Shown here one piece after another: positions 1 through 7,804 of a stretch of 13,372 nt of DNA. Under the pieces are notes generated by a model. It was given only the letters and a program-made list of their open reading frames with translations, did no database searches and was not told the origin of the DNA. The translations under genes were made by a program, and so were the position numbers. Within the stretch, counting starts at the first letter, position 1. Every line of letters starts with the position of its first letter. Source of the DNA: Bifidobacterium sp. UBA744 (GTDB lineage Bacteria; Actinomycetota; Actinomycetes; Actinomycetales; Bifidobacteriaceae); assembly GCA_002298605.1 (NCBI GenBank), contig DBKS01000027.1:47624-60995 (forward strand), read 5' to 3'.

Positions 1-779
1 TTCACCATGCCCATGATCAGGTTCAGCACCACCAGCGCCATCGACCAGACGGCCACGCGCCCCATGGATCGCAACCCGATGCCCCTCAGGCCGAAGCGCG
101 GCCGGTAGTGCAGCCCCAGACGGGTGAGGGGCACGAACAGGATCAGCGCCTGGAACGCCACGCCGGCCGTCCATGCGCCGGCCGTGAGGGTGATTTTGTC
201 TTCCGTCCACCAGTCCACCGGCTGCATGGCCGCGTTGCCGAACTCCCAGATGAACAGCGAGAATCCGAGGCAGCTGATCACATTGGCGCCCACCGAACTC
301 CAGGCGTACATGCCGAAGCGTTCCTTGGCGGCGAGGATCTGCCCCAGCACGGTGTACAGGCCGTAGAAGAAGATCTGCGGCATGCACCATAGCGTGAAGG
401 CGTTGGCCAGCGCCCGCTGCTCGCCGGTCCAACTGGCGTTGATGTACAACTGCGTGATCCAGGACGTCGCCAGCATCATCACCACGGTGACCGCGACCAG
501 CAGCGAGATGGCCGCCGTGATGAGCTTGTCCAGGCGCTCCTTGGCATCGGTTTGCTTGAGGGCGCGCACAATCTGCGGTACCAGCACCGCGTTGAAGATG
601 CCGCCGGAGATGAGGTTGAACACCACCTGCGGGATCTGCGAGCCGGTTTGGTACGCCATGGCCGCGATGCCGGTGGTGCCGATGGCCGCCGCCAGCAGAA
701 TCTGCCGCAGCTGCCCGGTGAGGCGCGAGGCGAAGGTGCCGGCCGCCATGATCATGGAATTACGTCCGATGGAACTCAT
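1..779 (-). CDS. murJ: MurJ/MviN-type lipid II flippase, C-terminus cut by window edge
   Basis: This is a polytopic membrane protein of the MOP superfamily, which flips the peptidoglycan precursor lipid II across the cytoplasmic membrane. About 259 codons are visible, from ATG at 779-777 running off the left edge. The N-terminus (MSSIGRNSMIMAAGTFASRL) leads into the family signature TGQLRQILLAAAIG. A second conserved stretch, QIPQVVFNLISGGIFNAVLVPQ, follows at about residues 49-70, and then several hydrophobic helices. The start codon overlaps the stop of the upstream DUF6049 gene as ATGA (776-779), which fixes the start and suggests translational coupling. The order Nudix, DUF6049, MurJ matches Rv3908-Rv3909-Rv3910 of Mycobacterium tuberculosis. 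In mycobacteria MurJ carries a C-terminal pseudokinase part; whether this one does lies outside the window. Identification is firm from motifs and context. Confidence 0.95.
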   Translation of the reverse strand, partial: MSSIGRNSMIMAAGTFASRLTGQLRQILLAAAIGTTGIAAMAYQTGSQIPQVVFNLISGGIFNAVLVPQIVRALKQTDAKERLDKLITAAISLLVAVTVVMMLATSWITQLYINASWTGEQRALANAFTLWCMPQIFFYGLYTVLGQILAAKERFGMYAWSSVGANVISCLGFSLFIWEFGNAAMQPVDWWTEDKITLTAGAWTAGVAFQALILFVPLTRLGLHYRPRFGLRGIGLRSMGRVAVWSMALVVLNLIMGMV

Positions 780-2902
780 TCGTCAGGATCCTTTACCCTG
801 TGGAACTGCCGCCAGAATCCCCAAGCCGCGAGCACGAGCGCCAGGGCGATGATGGCCATGCCGCTCATGTCGTTCAGCTGCAGATGCGACGAGATATGCG
901 TGTGCTGGACGTTCCCGAACGCGTCGCCGTTGCGGTCCAGCAATTGCAGGTCAGCGGTCGTGCGGCCCGATGTCAGTACGCGAATCGCGAAGGTGACCTG
1001 GGTTTCCCCATGCGCGGGCACGGTGGCCTCCACCTGATGCGAGGTGAGGATCGTCATGGAATTGGTGCTGGAGCTGACGGTCACCCGCACCGGATAATCA
1101 TGATTGTTGCTGATGGTCACCGGCATTTGGGCGGTTTCGCTAACTACGCTGATTGAATCCGAAGGCGAGATCGAAATCTCGGAGAACAGGGCGTTGGCGA
1201 TGTCCTGCGCCCGGCTGGCCAAGGAGCGGTTCAACCCGCTGCCGTCGCAGGCGCGCAGGGCAAGCAGCTGATGCGCCGCATACAGTTGGTCGGTCCAGTC
1301 CTTCGCCTTCTGACCCGCGTCGTCCGCCAGAACCGTCGTGGCGAAGCGCGTGATCTGCGACCGACTGGACGCCAGCGTGTGCAGCGCGTCGATGATCGCC
1401 TGCGCCGATTGGGAGGGTTTGGGGGCTGCGGACTGCTCCGATTCGCCGCCGCTGTCGTCGCCGTCATTGCTGCCGTCGTCGGCGGTGTCGGTATCGGATT
1501 GCTGCGGGAGCACGGCAAGGGCCCGGCTGCCGGAGCGGTACGGTTGCGCGTCGCGCAGACTGTTGAGATCGGACAGATGGATCCAGCCGGCCTCCTCCAT
1601 GGCGGTCATCATGCGGTCGATATGCTCCGCGCTGGCATTGGTGCCGAAAGTGACGAGCAGGTTGCGGTTCGCGTAGGGCTGTTCCATCTGGTAGAACGCG
1701 CTTTGGGCGATGAAACGCGCCATTTGCCCGGCCTCGCTGGTCTCCGCCGTGGCTTCGTCGGATGTCGGCTGGTTCTGGGCCAGCCTGGTGAGCGTGGTTT
1801 GCGAGGCCAATACGGTGACGGTGCCGGCCTCTGTGGTGATCTCATAGTTGCCGGTGTGGGCCGTCGCGGTGGAATTGGCCTCGAATTCAGGTCCCGCGAT
1901 GACTGTCCGATAGCCTCGCCGCGCGGCATAGGTGAGCGCCTCGAGGGTCCAGTTCCCCTGCCCCTGCCAGGCGATGTCGTCAGTGCTGCCCGCCTTCCAG
2001 AGGTCTTCGCTGAGTCCTGCCTGGGCGAAGTCGTCGGCGCTGATGCCGTCGACGCTGGTCAGATCGATATAGCCGCGCTGCATGGAGGCTTCGGTGCGTG
2101 GCGATTGGCTGAAACCGCTGAGATAGTCGGGGTCGGACACCACCTGCATCTCGGGGTGCTTGGCGATGAGGGCGGATTGCTCGGAACGTCGTGCGCCGTC
2201 CACGGCCGCGATGGCATTGGGATCGTCCTGCGATCCGCCTTGTGTGAGTTGCGTGATCGCCTCGTCGTCAACGTGCCAGGCGCCCGCGGTCAGCGGCATG
2301 ACGACGGTCAGATTGATTGGTGGGGTTTCGGCGTTGCGCACCCCGTCCGTTGATCGCGTCAGAAAGCTGGTGAGTGTGACGCTGCGGCCTGCCGATCCGG
2401 TGTCCAGGCTGATGCGCAGCGGTTTGGGACCCCATGTGGTGATGGCGGTCAGCGAGGCATTGTCCGCCGGCGCGCTCACGGTGACGGTGGTGCTGGCTCC
2501 GGCTGCCAGATGGCTGATCTGAGCCGTGCCGAGCGTGTTGCGGGTTGGGATCGAGGCGCTGCCATCCGCCCAATCCTGCATGTCGACGCGCGAGGTGAAG
2601 GTGTACAGCGCATTGGTCGCCACCGTGAGGGTCGCCTGGCCGAGTGGCTCGCTGGTGGCGTTGATGACGGTGACCGACGCGTGGTATCCGGAGGATGAGG
2701 TGACCACCGGCGTGAGATCGTCGGCATACAGGCAGATGGCGTTGTCGCAGGCGGGGGCTTCATTGGCGTCGGCGTCGTCGGCGGCTGCGCCTGGGGCGGT
2801 CACGGCGATGGCCGACATGGCGAGCAGCACAGTAAGGGCCGAGCAGCCTGCGCCGATGCGGCGCGCGCACTGCCTCATCAGGGCGCGTATAGGTCGTCTC
2901 AT
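776..2902 (-). CDS. DUF6049 family secreted/membrane protein (Rv3909-like)
   Basis: A 708-residue envelope protein of unknown biochemical function. It has an N-terminal signal peptide (basic MRRPIRALMRQCARR, hydrophobic core about 20-35, likely cleavage near AAA-DD at about 41). A large extracytoplasmic region follows. A single C-terminal transmembrane helix lies at about residues 680-698, ending in the short basic tail FHRVKDPDE. An acidic, Asp/Ser/Gly-rich linker at about 467-500 separates two halves; the second half looks beta-rich, like an Ig-type fold. I chose ATG at 2902 because it overlaps the Nudix stop codon as ATGA (2899-2902) and leads directly into the signal peptide; an in-frame ATG at 2935 would add 11 residues and spoil it. 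It overlaps murJ by the same 4-base arrangement. Conserved placement between a Nudix protein and MurJ suggests a role linked to peptidoglycan export, but that is inference. Confidence 0.88.
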   Translation of the reverse strand: MRRPIRALMRQCARRIGAGCSALTVLLAMSAIAVTAPGAAADDADANEAPACDNAICLYADDLTPVVTSSSGYHASVTVINATSEPLGQATLTVATNALYTFTSRVDMQDWADGSASIPTRNTLGTAQISHLAAGASTTVTVSAPADNASLTAITTWGPKPLRISLDTGSAGRSVTLTSFLTRSTDGVRNAETPPINLTVVMPLTAGAWHVDDEAITQLTQGGSQDDPNAIAAVDGARRSEQSALIAKHPEMQVVSDPDYLSGFSQSPRTEASMQRGYIDLTSVDGISADDFAQAGLSEDLWKAGSTDDIAWQGQGNWTLEALTYAARRGYRTVIAGPEFEANSTATAHTGNYEITTEAGTVTVLASQTTLTRLAQNQPTSDEATAETSEAGQMARFIAQSAFYQMEQPYANRNLLVTFGTNASAEHIDRMMTAMEEAGWIHLSDLNSLRDAQPYRSGSRALAVLPQQSDTDTADDGSNDGDDSGGESEQSAAPKPSQSAQAIIDALHTLASSRSQITRFATTVLADDAGQKAKDWTDQLYAAHQLLALRACDGSGLNRSLASRAQDIANALFSEISISPSDSISVVSETAQMPVTISNNHDYPVRVTVSSSTNSMTILTSHQVEATVPAHGETQVTFAIRVLTSGRTTADLQLLDRNGDAFGNVQHTHISSHLQLNDMSGMAIIALALVLAAWGFWRQFHRVKDPDE

Positions 2903-3630
2903 ACTTGTTTCTTGATTTTCCTTGCGTAGAGCCATGCGATTTTGCGTTCGTTGGGATAGCTCAGCACATCGTCCAGGTCGCTGAACTTCACCCAGATGGC
3001 ATCCTCCGCCTCGTGGTCCGGATCCCCCTCAACGGTCAGTTCCCCGCCGATGCGCCTCAGCGCATAGTGGTGGACGAGTTTGTGCACGCGCTGGCTGGTT
3101 CCGGTGAACCAGTAGTCGATGGTGGCGATGGAGCCGATGACCTCGCCCAGAATGCCCGTCTCCTCGTGGACCTCGCGCACCGCGGTCTGTTCCGGCGTCT
3201 CGCCTTTTTCGATATGCCCCTTGGGCAGGCACCATTCCAGATGCCCGGAGCGTGAATGCCGCGCGATGATGGCCACGCGGCCTTGATCGTCGAAAATCAG
3301 CCCCCCCGCCGAGTATTCGCGCACCACGGGCAGTTCCTGGGCGTCCAGGGAGGCGAAGGTGGTGGGGCCGTCGAAGGCGCGACGCTTGGGCATGATGCTC
3401 GGCGTGGGGGCGCCGGTGGCCGGAGCGTCCTCGGATTCGTCTTCGCCGAGCACGATGTGTTCGGGAAGATTGAGCCGGTCGCCGATGCGCTGCTTGAAAT
3501 CGTCGTCGGAGGAGCTGTACAGCAGCTGGTCCGGCTCCTGATAGGTCCGGTCGGAGGGTTTTTGGGTATGGTCGCCCGTCGGATTGGTGGCGCGCGACAT
3601 CATGCGCGCAAGGTCCGTGGGCGTAATCAT
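2899..3630 (-). CDS. Nudix hydrolase (MutT4-like position)
   Basis: A 243-residue protein with a complete Nudix box at residues 138-160: G138-x5-E144-x7-R152-E-V-H-E156-E157-T-G159-I, the Mg2+-binding signature of enzymes that cleave nucleoside diphosphates linked to another moiety. The preceding LPKGHIEKGE is typical of the wider MutT/Ap4A-hydrolase-like group, so the substrate cannot be named. The first ~105 residues are polar and low in recognisable structure (DHTQKPSDRT, GEDESEDAPATG) and form an extension before the Nudix fold, which starts near REYSAGGLIFDD. I start it at ATG 3630, after a GGTGGA ribosome-binding site; upstream in-frame codons run into the promoter region and the opposite gene. 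It is the first gene of the Nudix-DUF6049-MurJ operon and lies where M. tuberculosis has mutT4 (Rv3908). No key Nudix residue is missing. Confidence 0.92.
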   Translation of the reverse strand: MITPTDLARMMSRATNPTGDHTQKPSDRTYQEPDQLLYSSSDDDFKQRIGDRLNLPEHIVLGEDESEDAPATGAPTPSIMPKRRAFDGPTTFASLDAQELPVVREYSAGGLIFDDQGRVAIIARHSRSGHLEWCLPKGHIEKGETPEQTAVREVHEETGILGEVIGSIATIDYWFTGTSQRVHKLVHHYALRRIGGELTVEGDPDHEAEDAIWVKFSDLDDVLSYPNERKIAWLYARKIKKQV

Positions 3631-3716
3631 GTTTTCCACCCTACTCGACTCTGTGTGCAGGTGGGGTAACGGTATGCTGGTATTCGCACAGAAAAACGGG
3701 GCAGGAAAGGGTACGT
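3631..3716. promoter_or_regulatory. Divergent promoter region, Nudix operon / cca
   Basis: These 86 bases separate two divergent genes, so both promoters should lie here. On the plus strand TATGCT at 3673-3678 is a plausible -10 for cca, giving a leader of about 30 bases; no good -35 is visible. For the minus strand I cannot pick a convincing -10. The assignment rests mainly on gene layout. Confidence 0.45.
3703..3710 (+). promoter_or_regulatory. Ribosome-binding site deciding the GTG start of cca
   Basis: The purine-rich AGGAAAGG ends six bases before GTG at 3717. It supports the rare GTG start over the next in-frame ATG (M15, about 3759), which would remove residues ahead of the nucleotidyltransferase core. 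Confidence 0.7.
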
Positions 3717-5138
3717 GTGACTTTCGAAGTCTGGCCAGAGGCCATCGAACTGGGGCGGATGTTCGCCGATCGGGGTTATGAGCTTGCATTGGTGGGTGGT
3801 CCGGTCCGCGATTTGCTGTTGCATCGCCGGTCCCATGATCTGGATTTTTGCTCGTCGGCGCGCCCCGAGGAATTCGAGCCGATTCTGCGTCGCTGGGGGC
3901 ATGACGGTTTCTGGGATATGGGCCGCAAGTTTGGCACGCTTGGCGCGATGCGGCGTCGCGCGGACGGCACCGAGGTCAAGGTGGAAGTGACCACGTACCG
4001 ATCCGACTCGTATACGCCGGACTCCCGCAAACCCGAGGTCAACTACGGCGACACGCTGGAGGGCGATCTGTCGCGTCGCGACTTCACCGTGAACGCCATG
4101 GCGCTGCGCGTGCCTCAGCTGGAGTTCGTGGACCCGTTCGGCGGCGCGTCGGATTTGGCTAAAGGCGTATTGCGCACCCCGGTGAAGCCCGAACAGTCCT
4201 TTGATGACGATCCGCTGCGCATGATGCGTGCGGTGCGGTTCGTGGCGCAGCTGGGATTCCACATCGAACCGGAAACCGCCGAGGCGATCACCGCGATGGT
4301 GGATCGCATCGACATCGTCTCCGCGGAGCGGGTTCGTGACGAGCTGACCAAACTGCTGCTGTCCGACCGTCCGCGTGCCGGCGTCGAGGCGTTGGTGGAG
4401 TCCGGGCTGGCGGATCGCGTGTTTCCCGAGATTCCGGCGTTGCAGTTGGAGCTGGACGAACATCATCGTCATAAGGACGTGTTTGAGCACACGATGATCG
4501 TGCTGGATCGCGCGGTGGCCCTGGAGACCGGTCCCGACGGCCCTGTGCCCGCACCGGACCTCACGCTGCGCCTGGCGGCCCTGATGCACGATATCGGCAA
4601 GCCGAAAACCCGGCGGTTTGAAGCCGGCGGTAAGGTGAGCTTCCATCATCACGATGCGGTGGGTGCCAAGCTCGCCCGCAAGCGCCTGAAGGCCCTGCGC
4701 TTCGACCACCATGTGGTCGACGACGTCTCCGAACTGGTGAATCTCCACCTGCGCTTCCATGGATATGTGGATGAGCCGTGGACCGATTCCGCGGTGCGGC
4801 GCTATGTGAAGGACGCCGGGCCGCTGTATGAGCGCCTGAACAGGCTGACCAGGGCGGATGCGACCACGCAGAACAGGCGCAAGGCGCAGATCTTCTCCTC
4901 GGCGATGGACGAGATGGAGCAGCGTGTCCGCGATCTCAAGGAGAAAGAGGATTTCGACGCGATCCGTCCCGATCTGGACGGCAATGAGATCATGGATCTG
5001 CTGGAGCTGTCGCCCGGTCCGATCGTAGGCAAGGCGTACAGGCATATGCTTGACTACCGTCTTGATAACGGGCCCGTCGAGCATGATGCCGCCGTGGCCG
5101 AGCTGCGGCGCTGGTATGCCGAGCAGTCTCGGGGCTGA
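3717..5138 (+). CDS. cca: CCA tRNA nucleotidyltransferase (PcnA/Cca family)
   Basis: This enzyme adds or repairs the 3'-terminal CCA of tRNAs. It matters here because the tRNA-Thr gene in this window does not encode CCA. The 473-residue protein shows the class II nucleotidyltransferase order. GGPVRD is at 27-32 and the metal-binding D41-L-D43 pair follows. RRDFTVNA is at 120-127 and FVDPFGG at about 137-143. The head/neck motif DPLRMMRAVRF is at 165-175. A C-terminal HD domain contains FEHTM (H258), the HD doublet H291-D292 in LMHDIGK, and HHH at 310-312. The start is GTG with a good ribosome-binding site. It is divergent from the Nudix operon, as pcnA (Rv3907c) is beside Rv3908 in M. tuberculosis. 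Its 3' end faces the LytR_C gene with only 6 bases between stops and no terminator hairpin that I can see. Whether the HD domain adds phosphohydrolase activity cannot be told from sequence. Confidence 0.95.
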   Translation: MTFEVWPEAIELGRMFADRGYELALVGGPVRDLLLHRRSHDLDFCSSARPEEFEPILRRWGHDGFWDMGRKFGTLGAMRRRADGTEVKVEVTTYRSDSYTPDSRKPEVNYGDTLEGDLSRRDFTVNAMALRVPQLEFVDPFGGASDLAKGVLRTPVKPEQSFDDDPLRMMRAVRFVAQLGFHIEPETAEAITAMVDRIDIVSAERVRDELTKLLLSDRPRAGVEALVESGLADRVFPEIPALQLELDEHHRHKDVFEHTMIVLDRAVALETGPDGPVPAPDLTLRLAALMHDIGKPKTRRFEAGGKVSFHHHDAVGAKLARKRLKALRFDHHVVDDVSELVNLHLRFHGYVDEPWTDSAVRRYVKDAGPLYERLNRLTRADATTQNRRKAQIFSSAMDEMEQRVRDLKEKEDFDAIRPDLDGNEIMDLLELSPGPIVGKAYRHMLDYRLDNGPVEHDAAVAELRRWYAEQSRG

Positions 5139-5144
5139 TTCGCC

Positions 5145-5795
5145 CTACTTGAGCGTGTTCGGATCGATGGCCGCTGGCAGATCGGTCATCTGATCGGCGG
5201 CCACGCAGCCGGAGATGCTCGCCAGTTTGGCGTCAGACGAGGCTGACGGGTCGGTTTTGCTTTTCAGATTGATGAAGGTCGGCCCGATCACCACGTTGAC
5301 GGTGGCGTCGTCGCCGGAGGTCATCTGCAGGATGGCATCGGTGAACAGGCTGCCCAGTGTGTAGGCCTGTGCGATGGACGTCTTGGTGAAGTAGATGGTG
5401 GTGCGGCTGCCCTGCCAGTTCGGCAGCGAATAGGCGGTGTTGTCGACGTTGAAGCCGCGGTTCTGCAGCTCGTCGCGCACGGCGGCGGCCAAGCCGGTCT
5501 GGCTGGTTCCGTTGATCGTGCGCACGCTGATGGAGCCGGGGTCGATGCGCGATCCGTCGTAATCCGACTGGTCGCTTTCGTTGAGCTTGGTGGGCAGGCA
5601 GGGGGCGGTGACGCCGTAGTTCGGCTGCGCCTGCGCGGCCTTTTTGGTCCGGCCGATCACACCGTAGAACACGAGCAGCGAAAGCACCATCGCTACAACC
5701 AATATGGTTGCGGCGATGGAAAACACCAGTCGTTGCCGGTTGCGCACAAACACCTTGCGCGCCTCGCGCTCGTCATATCCCTGAAAATGTGTCAT
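5145..5795 (-). CDS. Membrane protein with extracellular LytR C-terminal (LytR_C) domain
   Basis: A 216-residue protein with a short basic cytoplasmic N-terminus (MTHFQGYDEREARKVFVRNR), one transmembrane helix at about residues 22-47, and an extracytoplasmic part. The segment from about residue 88 (SVRTINGTSQTGLAAAVRDE) through the VNVVIGP region resembles the LytR_C domain often found at the C-terminus of LytR-CpsA-Psr cell-wall ligases. Here it occurs alone, without the catalytic LCP domain. Two cysteines (C66 and one near the C-terminus in SGCVAAD) could form a disulfide. The start ATG at 5795 has a good GGAAGG site six bases upstream. It lies 61 bases after ispE on the same strand and may be cotranscribed. 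A role in envelope assembly or wall-polymer attachment is inference; the family has no settled function. Confidence 0.85.
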   Translation of the reverse strand: MTHFQGYDEREARKVFVRNRQRLVFSIAATILVVAMVLSLLVFYGVIGRTKKAAQAQPNYGVTAPCLPTKLNESDQSDYDGSRIDPGSISVRTINGTSQTGLAAAVRDELQNRGFNVDNTAYSLPNWQGSRTTIYFTKTSIAQAYTLGSLFTDAILQMTSGDDATVNVVIGPTFINLKSKTDPSASSDAKLASISGCVAADQMTDLPAAIDPNTLK

Positions 5796-5856
5796 TGCCA
5801 GCCTTCCGCTTCACCGTATTGCTCATTACCATATCGTCCCGCGCTGACTGTGTGCG

Positions 5857-6828
5857 TCAGGCGGTGCGACCGACGACGGTGCCGTGCGATACGGGCCTGG
5901 CGGGGGCGTTTGCCGCGATGATGCGGTCCACGCTTGCCGTTCGATGCCAATCGGCGACGATGCGCCGACGGGCTGCTTCGTCGGCCGCGCATGCCACCAC
6001 CGACGGACCCGAACCGGAGACGAATGCCGTTGACGCCCCTGCGGCCCGCGCGACGTCAATTGCCTGTCGGGAGCGCGGATGCAGGTCTGTGGCCGCGCGC
6101 TGCAGGTCGTTGAGGTCGTCGGGACCGGCGCCGATTTCATCAAAGTGCCGATAGACGTCGGGCGTGCTCAATTCGTCGTTGTATGCGCCGATCAGCATCA
6201 GTCCGGTAACGCCTTTGGATTGCAGAAATGCAATTTCTTGGGCGTTGTCGTCGAGCGGCTCGATGCGCTCGCCGAATCCCGTTCCGTGCGCATACCCGCC
6301 AAGCAGGCAGAATGGCATGTCCGCGCCCAGCTCTGCGGCGATGGGCAGCAGACGTTCAACCGGCCAGTTCAGTCCCCACAGCTGGTTCAGCGCCAGCAGC
6401 GTGCCGGCCGCATCCGCCGATCCGCCGCCGAGTCCGGCTCCCACGGGAATGCGCTTGACAAGGGTGATGGCCACATCCGGGCTGACCTTCGCGGCCCCGG
6501 CAAGCGCGAAGAGCGCGAGAACGGCGTGATTGCACCGCATGTCGGAGGATGAGCAGGCCAGATCGCCTAGATGGTCACCGCCGAGATCCAGCGAGAATCC
6601 GCTTCCGGGCGCCTTGCGAGCCACCGTGACGGTGTCGTACAGCGACAGACCGCAATAGATCGTGTCGAGGGCATGCCGTCCACCCCATTCGGCATGGCGT
6701 TCCGATACCTGCAGGGTGAGGTTGGTTTTGGCGGGACAGTCGACGCTTACCGCTGTGACCATGTCCATGGCTTGATTGGCTGCGTCGAACGCGTCGGCGC
6801 TTCGGGTGGGCAACGTATGCGACATCAT
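5857..6828 (-). CDS. ispE: 4-diphosphocytidyl-2-C-methyl-D-erythritol kinase
   Basis: IspE phosphorylates CDP-methylerythritol with ATP in the MEP pathway of isoprenoid synthesis, which supplies the undecaprenyl carrier used by the wall enzymes. The 323-residue GHMP kinase has the substrate/catalytic segment PAKTNLTLQV at 32-41 (K34; the family usually has a hydrophobic residue where T35 stands). The glycine-rich ATP loop PVGAGLGGGSADAAG is at 128-142 and GADMPF at 168-173 (D170 is the likely catalytic Asp). GSGPSVVAC lies in the C-terminal GHMP domain. The start ATG at 6828 overlaps the rsmA stop as ATGA (6825-6828), and GGAG eight or so bases upstream, inside the rsmA end, acts as ribosome-binding site. 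This gives about 25 extra N-terminal residues; ATGs at 6825, 6768 or 6762 are alternatives. The rpfB-like/rsmA/ispE order is the classic actinobacterial arrangement. Confidence 0.95.
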   Translation of the reverse strand: MMSHTLPTRSADAFDAANQAMDMVTAVSVDCPAKTNLTLQVSERHAEWGGRHALDTIYCGLSLYDTVTVARKAPGSGFSLDLGGDHLGDLACSSSDMRCNHAVLALFALAGAAKVSPDVAITLVKRIPVGAGLGGGSADAAGTLLALNQLWGLNWPVERLLPIAAELGADMPFCLLGGYAHGTGFGERIEPLDDNAQEIAFLQSKGVTGLMLIGAYNDELSTPDVYRHFDEIGAGPDDLNDLQRAATDLHPRSRQAIDVARAAGASTAFVSGSGPSVVACAADEAARRRIVADWHRTASVDRIIAANAPARPVSHGTVVGRTA

Positions 6829-7721
6829 CGGATCATCTCCTGGGAAGCGTAGGAGTCCAGTGCGCCCGCCAACCTGACGAACTCGTCGATGGTCAGCGTC
6901 TCTCCTCGCCTGGTGGAATCGATGCCTGCCGTCTCGAAGACTTCAGGCGGCACCATTTTCTTCAGGGCCGCGTGCAGCGTTTTGCGACGCTGCCCAAACG
7001 CCGCGTCGATCAGGCGGAAGGTGGTTGCACGCGAGGTTTCGGGGAAGCGGTGGCACCTGGTGAACCTCACCAGGGCCGAATCGACATTCGGGGCGGGCCA
7101 GAACACATTGCGCCCGATGACGCCCGCCCGCTCGGCGTCGCCATACCAGGCGAGTTTGACGGAAGGGGTGCCATAGATTTTGGAGGCCGGTTCCGCGGCC
7201 AGCCGATCGGCGACTTCCTTCTGCACCATCACCAGGAATGAATCAAGATTGGCGAAGCGCTCCAACAGGGTCAGCACAATCGGAGTGGCGACGTTGTAGG
7301 GCAGGTTGGCCACCAGCTTGAACGGCTGTTCGTTGGCGAATTGCGGCAAGTCGTCCGGGGCGATGGTGAGTGCGTCATGCAACACCACGGCAAAACGGTC
7401 CTGCGCCTGCGGCATGAATTCGGCGATGGTGCGGGGCAGGCGTTCGGCCAGCGGCGGATCGATTTCCACCGCCGTCATGGTGGCGCCGGTTTCCAAGATC
7501 GCCAGCGTCAGGGATCCGAGACCCGGACCGACTTCGAGCACGTGAGTATCGGCGTCCACGCCGGCTTCACGCACGATTCGTCGCACCGTGCCGGGGTCGA
7601 TGACGAAGTTCTGCCCGAATTTCTTCGTCGGACTTATGCCGGCCGCGGCGGCGATGCGGCGAATGTCGGCGGCGCCAAGGAGATGACCAGATGGGCTGTT
7701 GGAGGTGGACTGTTCGATCAT
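6825..7721 (-). CDS. rsmA: 16S rRNA (adenine(1518)-N6/adenine(1519)-N6)-dimethyltransferase
   Basis: RsmA (KsgA) dimethylates two adjacent adenines in helix 45 of 16S rRNA late in small-subunit assembly, using S-adenosylmethionine. The 298-residue protein shows the family order: KKFGQNFVIDPG at 33-44, the SAM-binding motif EVGPGLGS at 63-70, the acidic ribose-binding motif TAVEID at 83-88, and the catalytic NLPYNV at 139-144. VMVQKEVADRL follows, as does SVKLAWY for the target-binding side. I start at ATG 7721 (MIEQSTSN), which gives a normal family length. The open frame continues upstream to 7838, but that would run through a C8 tract and into the preceding gene. The ribosome-binding site at 7721 is weak, so a non-ATG start slightly upstream is possible. 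Its stop overlaps the ispE start, which suggests coupled translation. Confidence 0.95.
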   Translation of the reverse strand: MIEQSTSNSPSGHLLGAADIRRIAAAAGISPTKKFGQNFVIDPGTVRRIVREAGVDADTHVLEVGPGLGSLTLAILETGATMTAVEIDPPLAERLPRTIAEFMPQAQDRFAVVLHDALTIAPDDLPQFANEQPFKLVANLPYNVATPIVLTLLERFANLDSFLVMVQKEVADRLAAEPASKIYGTPSVKLAWYGDAERAGVIGRNVFWPAPNVDSALVRFTRCHRFPETSRATTFRLIDAAFGQRRKTLHAALKKMVPPEVFETAGIDSTRRGETLTIDEFVRLAGALDSYASQEMIR

Positions 7722-7804
7722 CTGTGTATCTGCTCGTTTCGCTGGTCGTTGCTGATGGGGGGGGCATGTGGCTGGGGCGGGGTTCCGGAGGATATTGCTG
7801 CCAA

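Noticed and set aside
1271..2353. 360-codon plus-strand frame opposite the DUF6049 gene
   Set aside because: It is a shadow of a gene with signal peptide, membrane anchor and operon overlaps; its product has no recognisable structure.
3631..3789. 53-codon N-terminal extension of the Nudix protein
   Set aside because: It would overlap the start of cca and its ribosome-binding site, while ATG 3630 has its own good site.
3627..5084. 485-codon open frame on the minus strand opposite cca
   Set aside because: It is exactly antisense to a gene with every CCA-enzyme motif, its product is rich in His/Arg/Gln without a domain pattern, and such frames are common in high-GC DNA.
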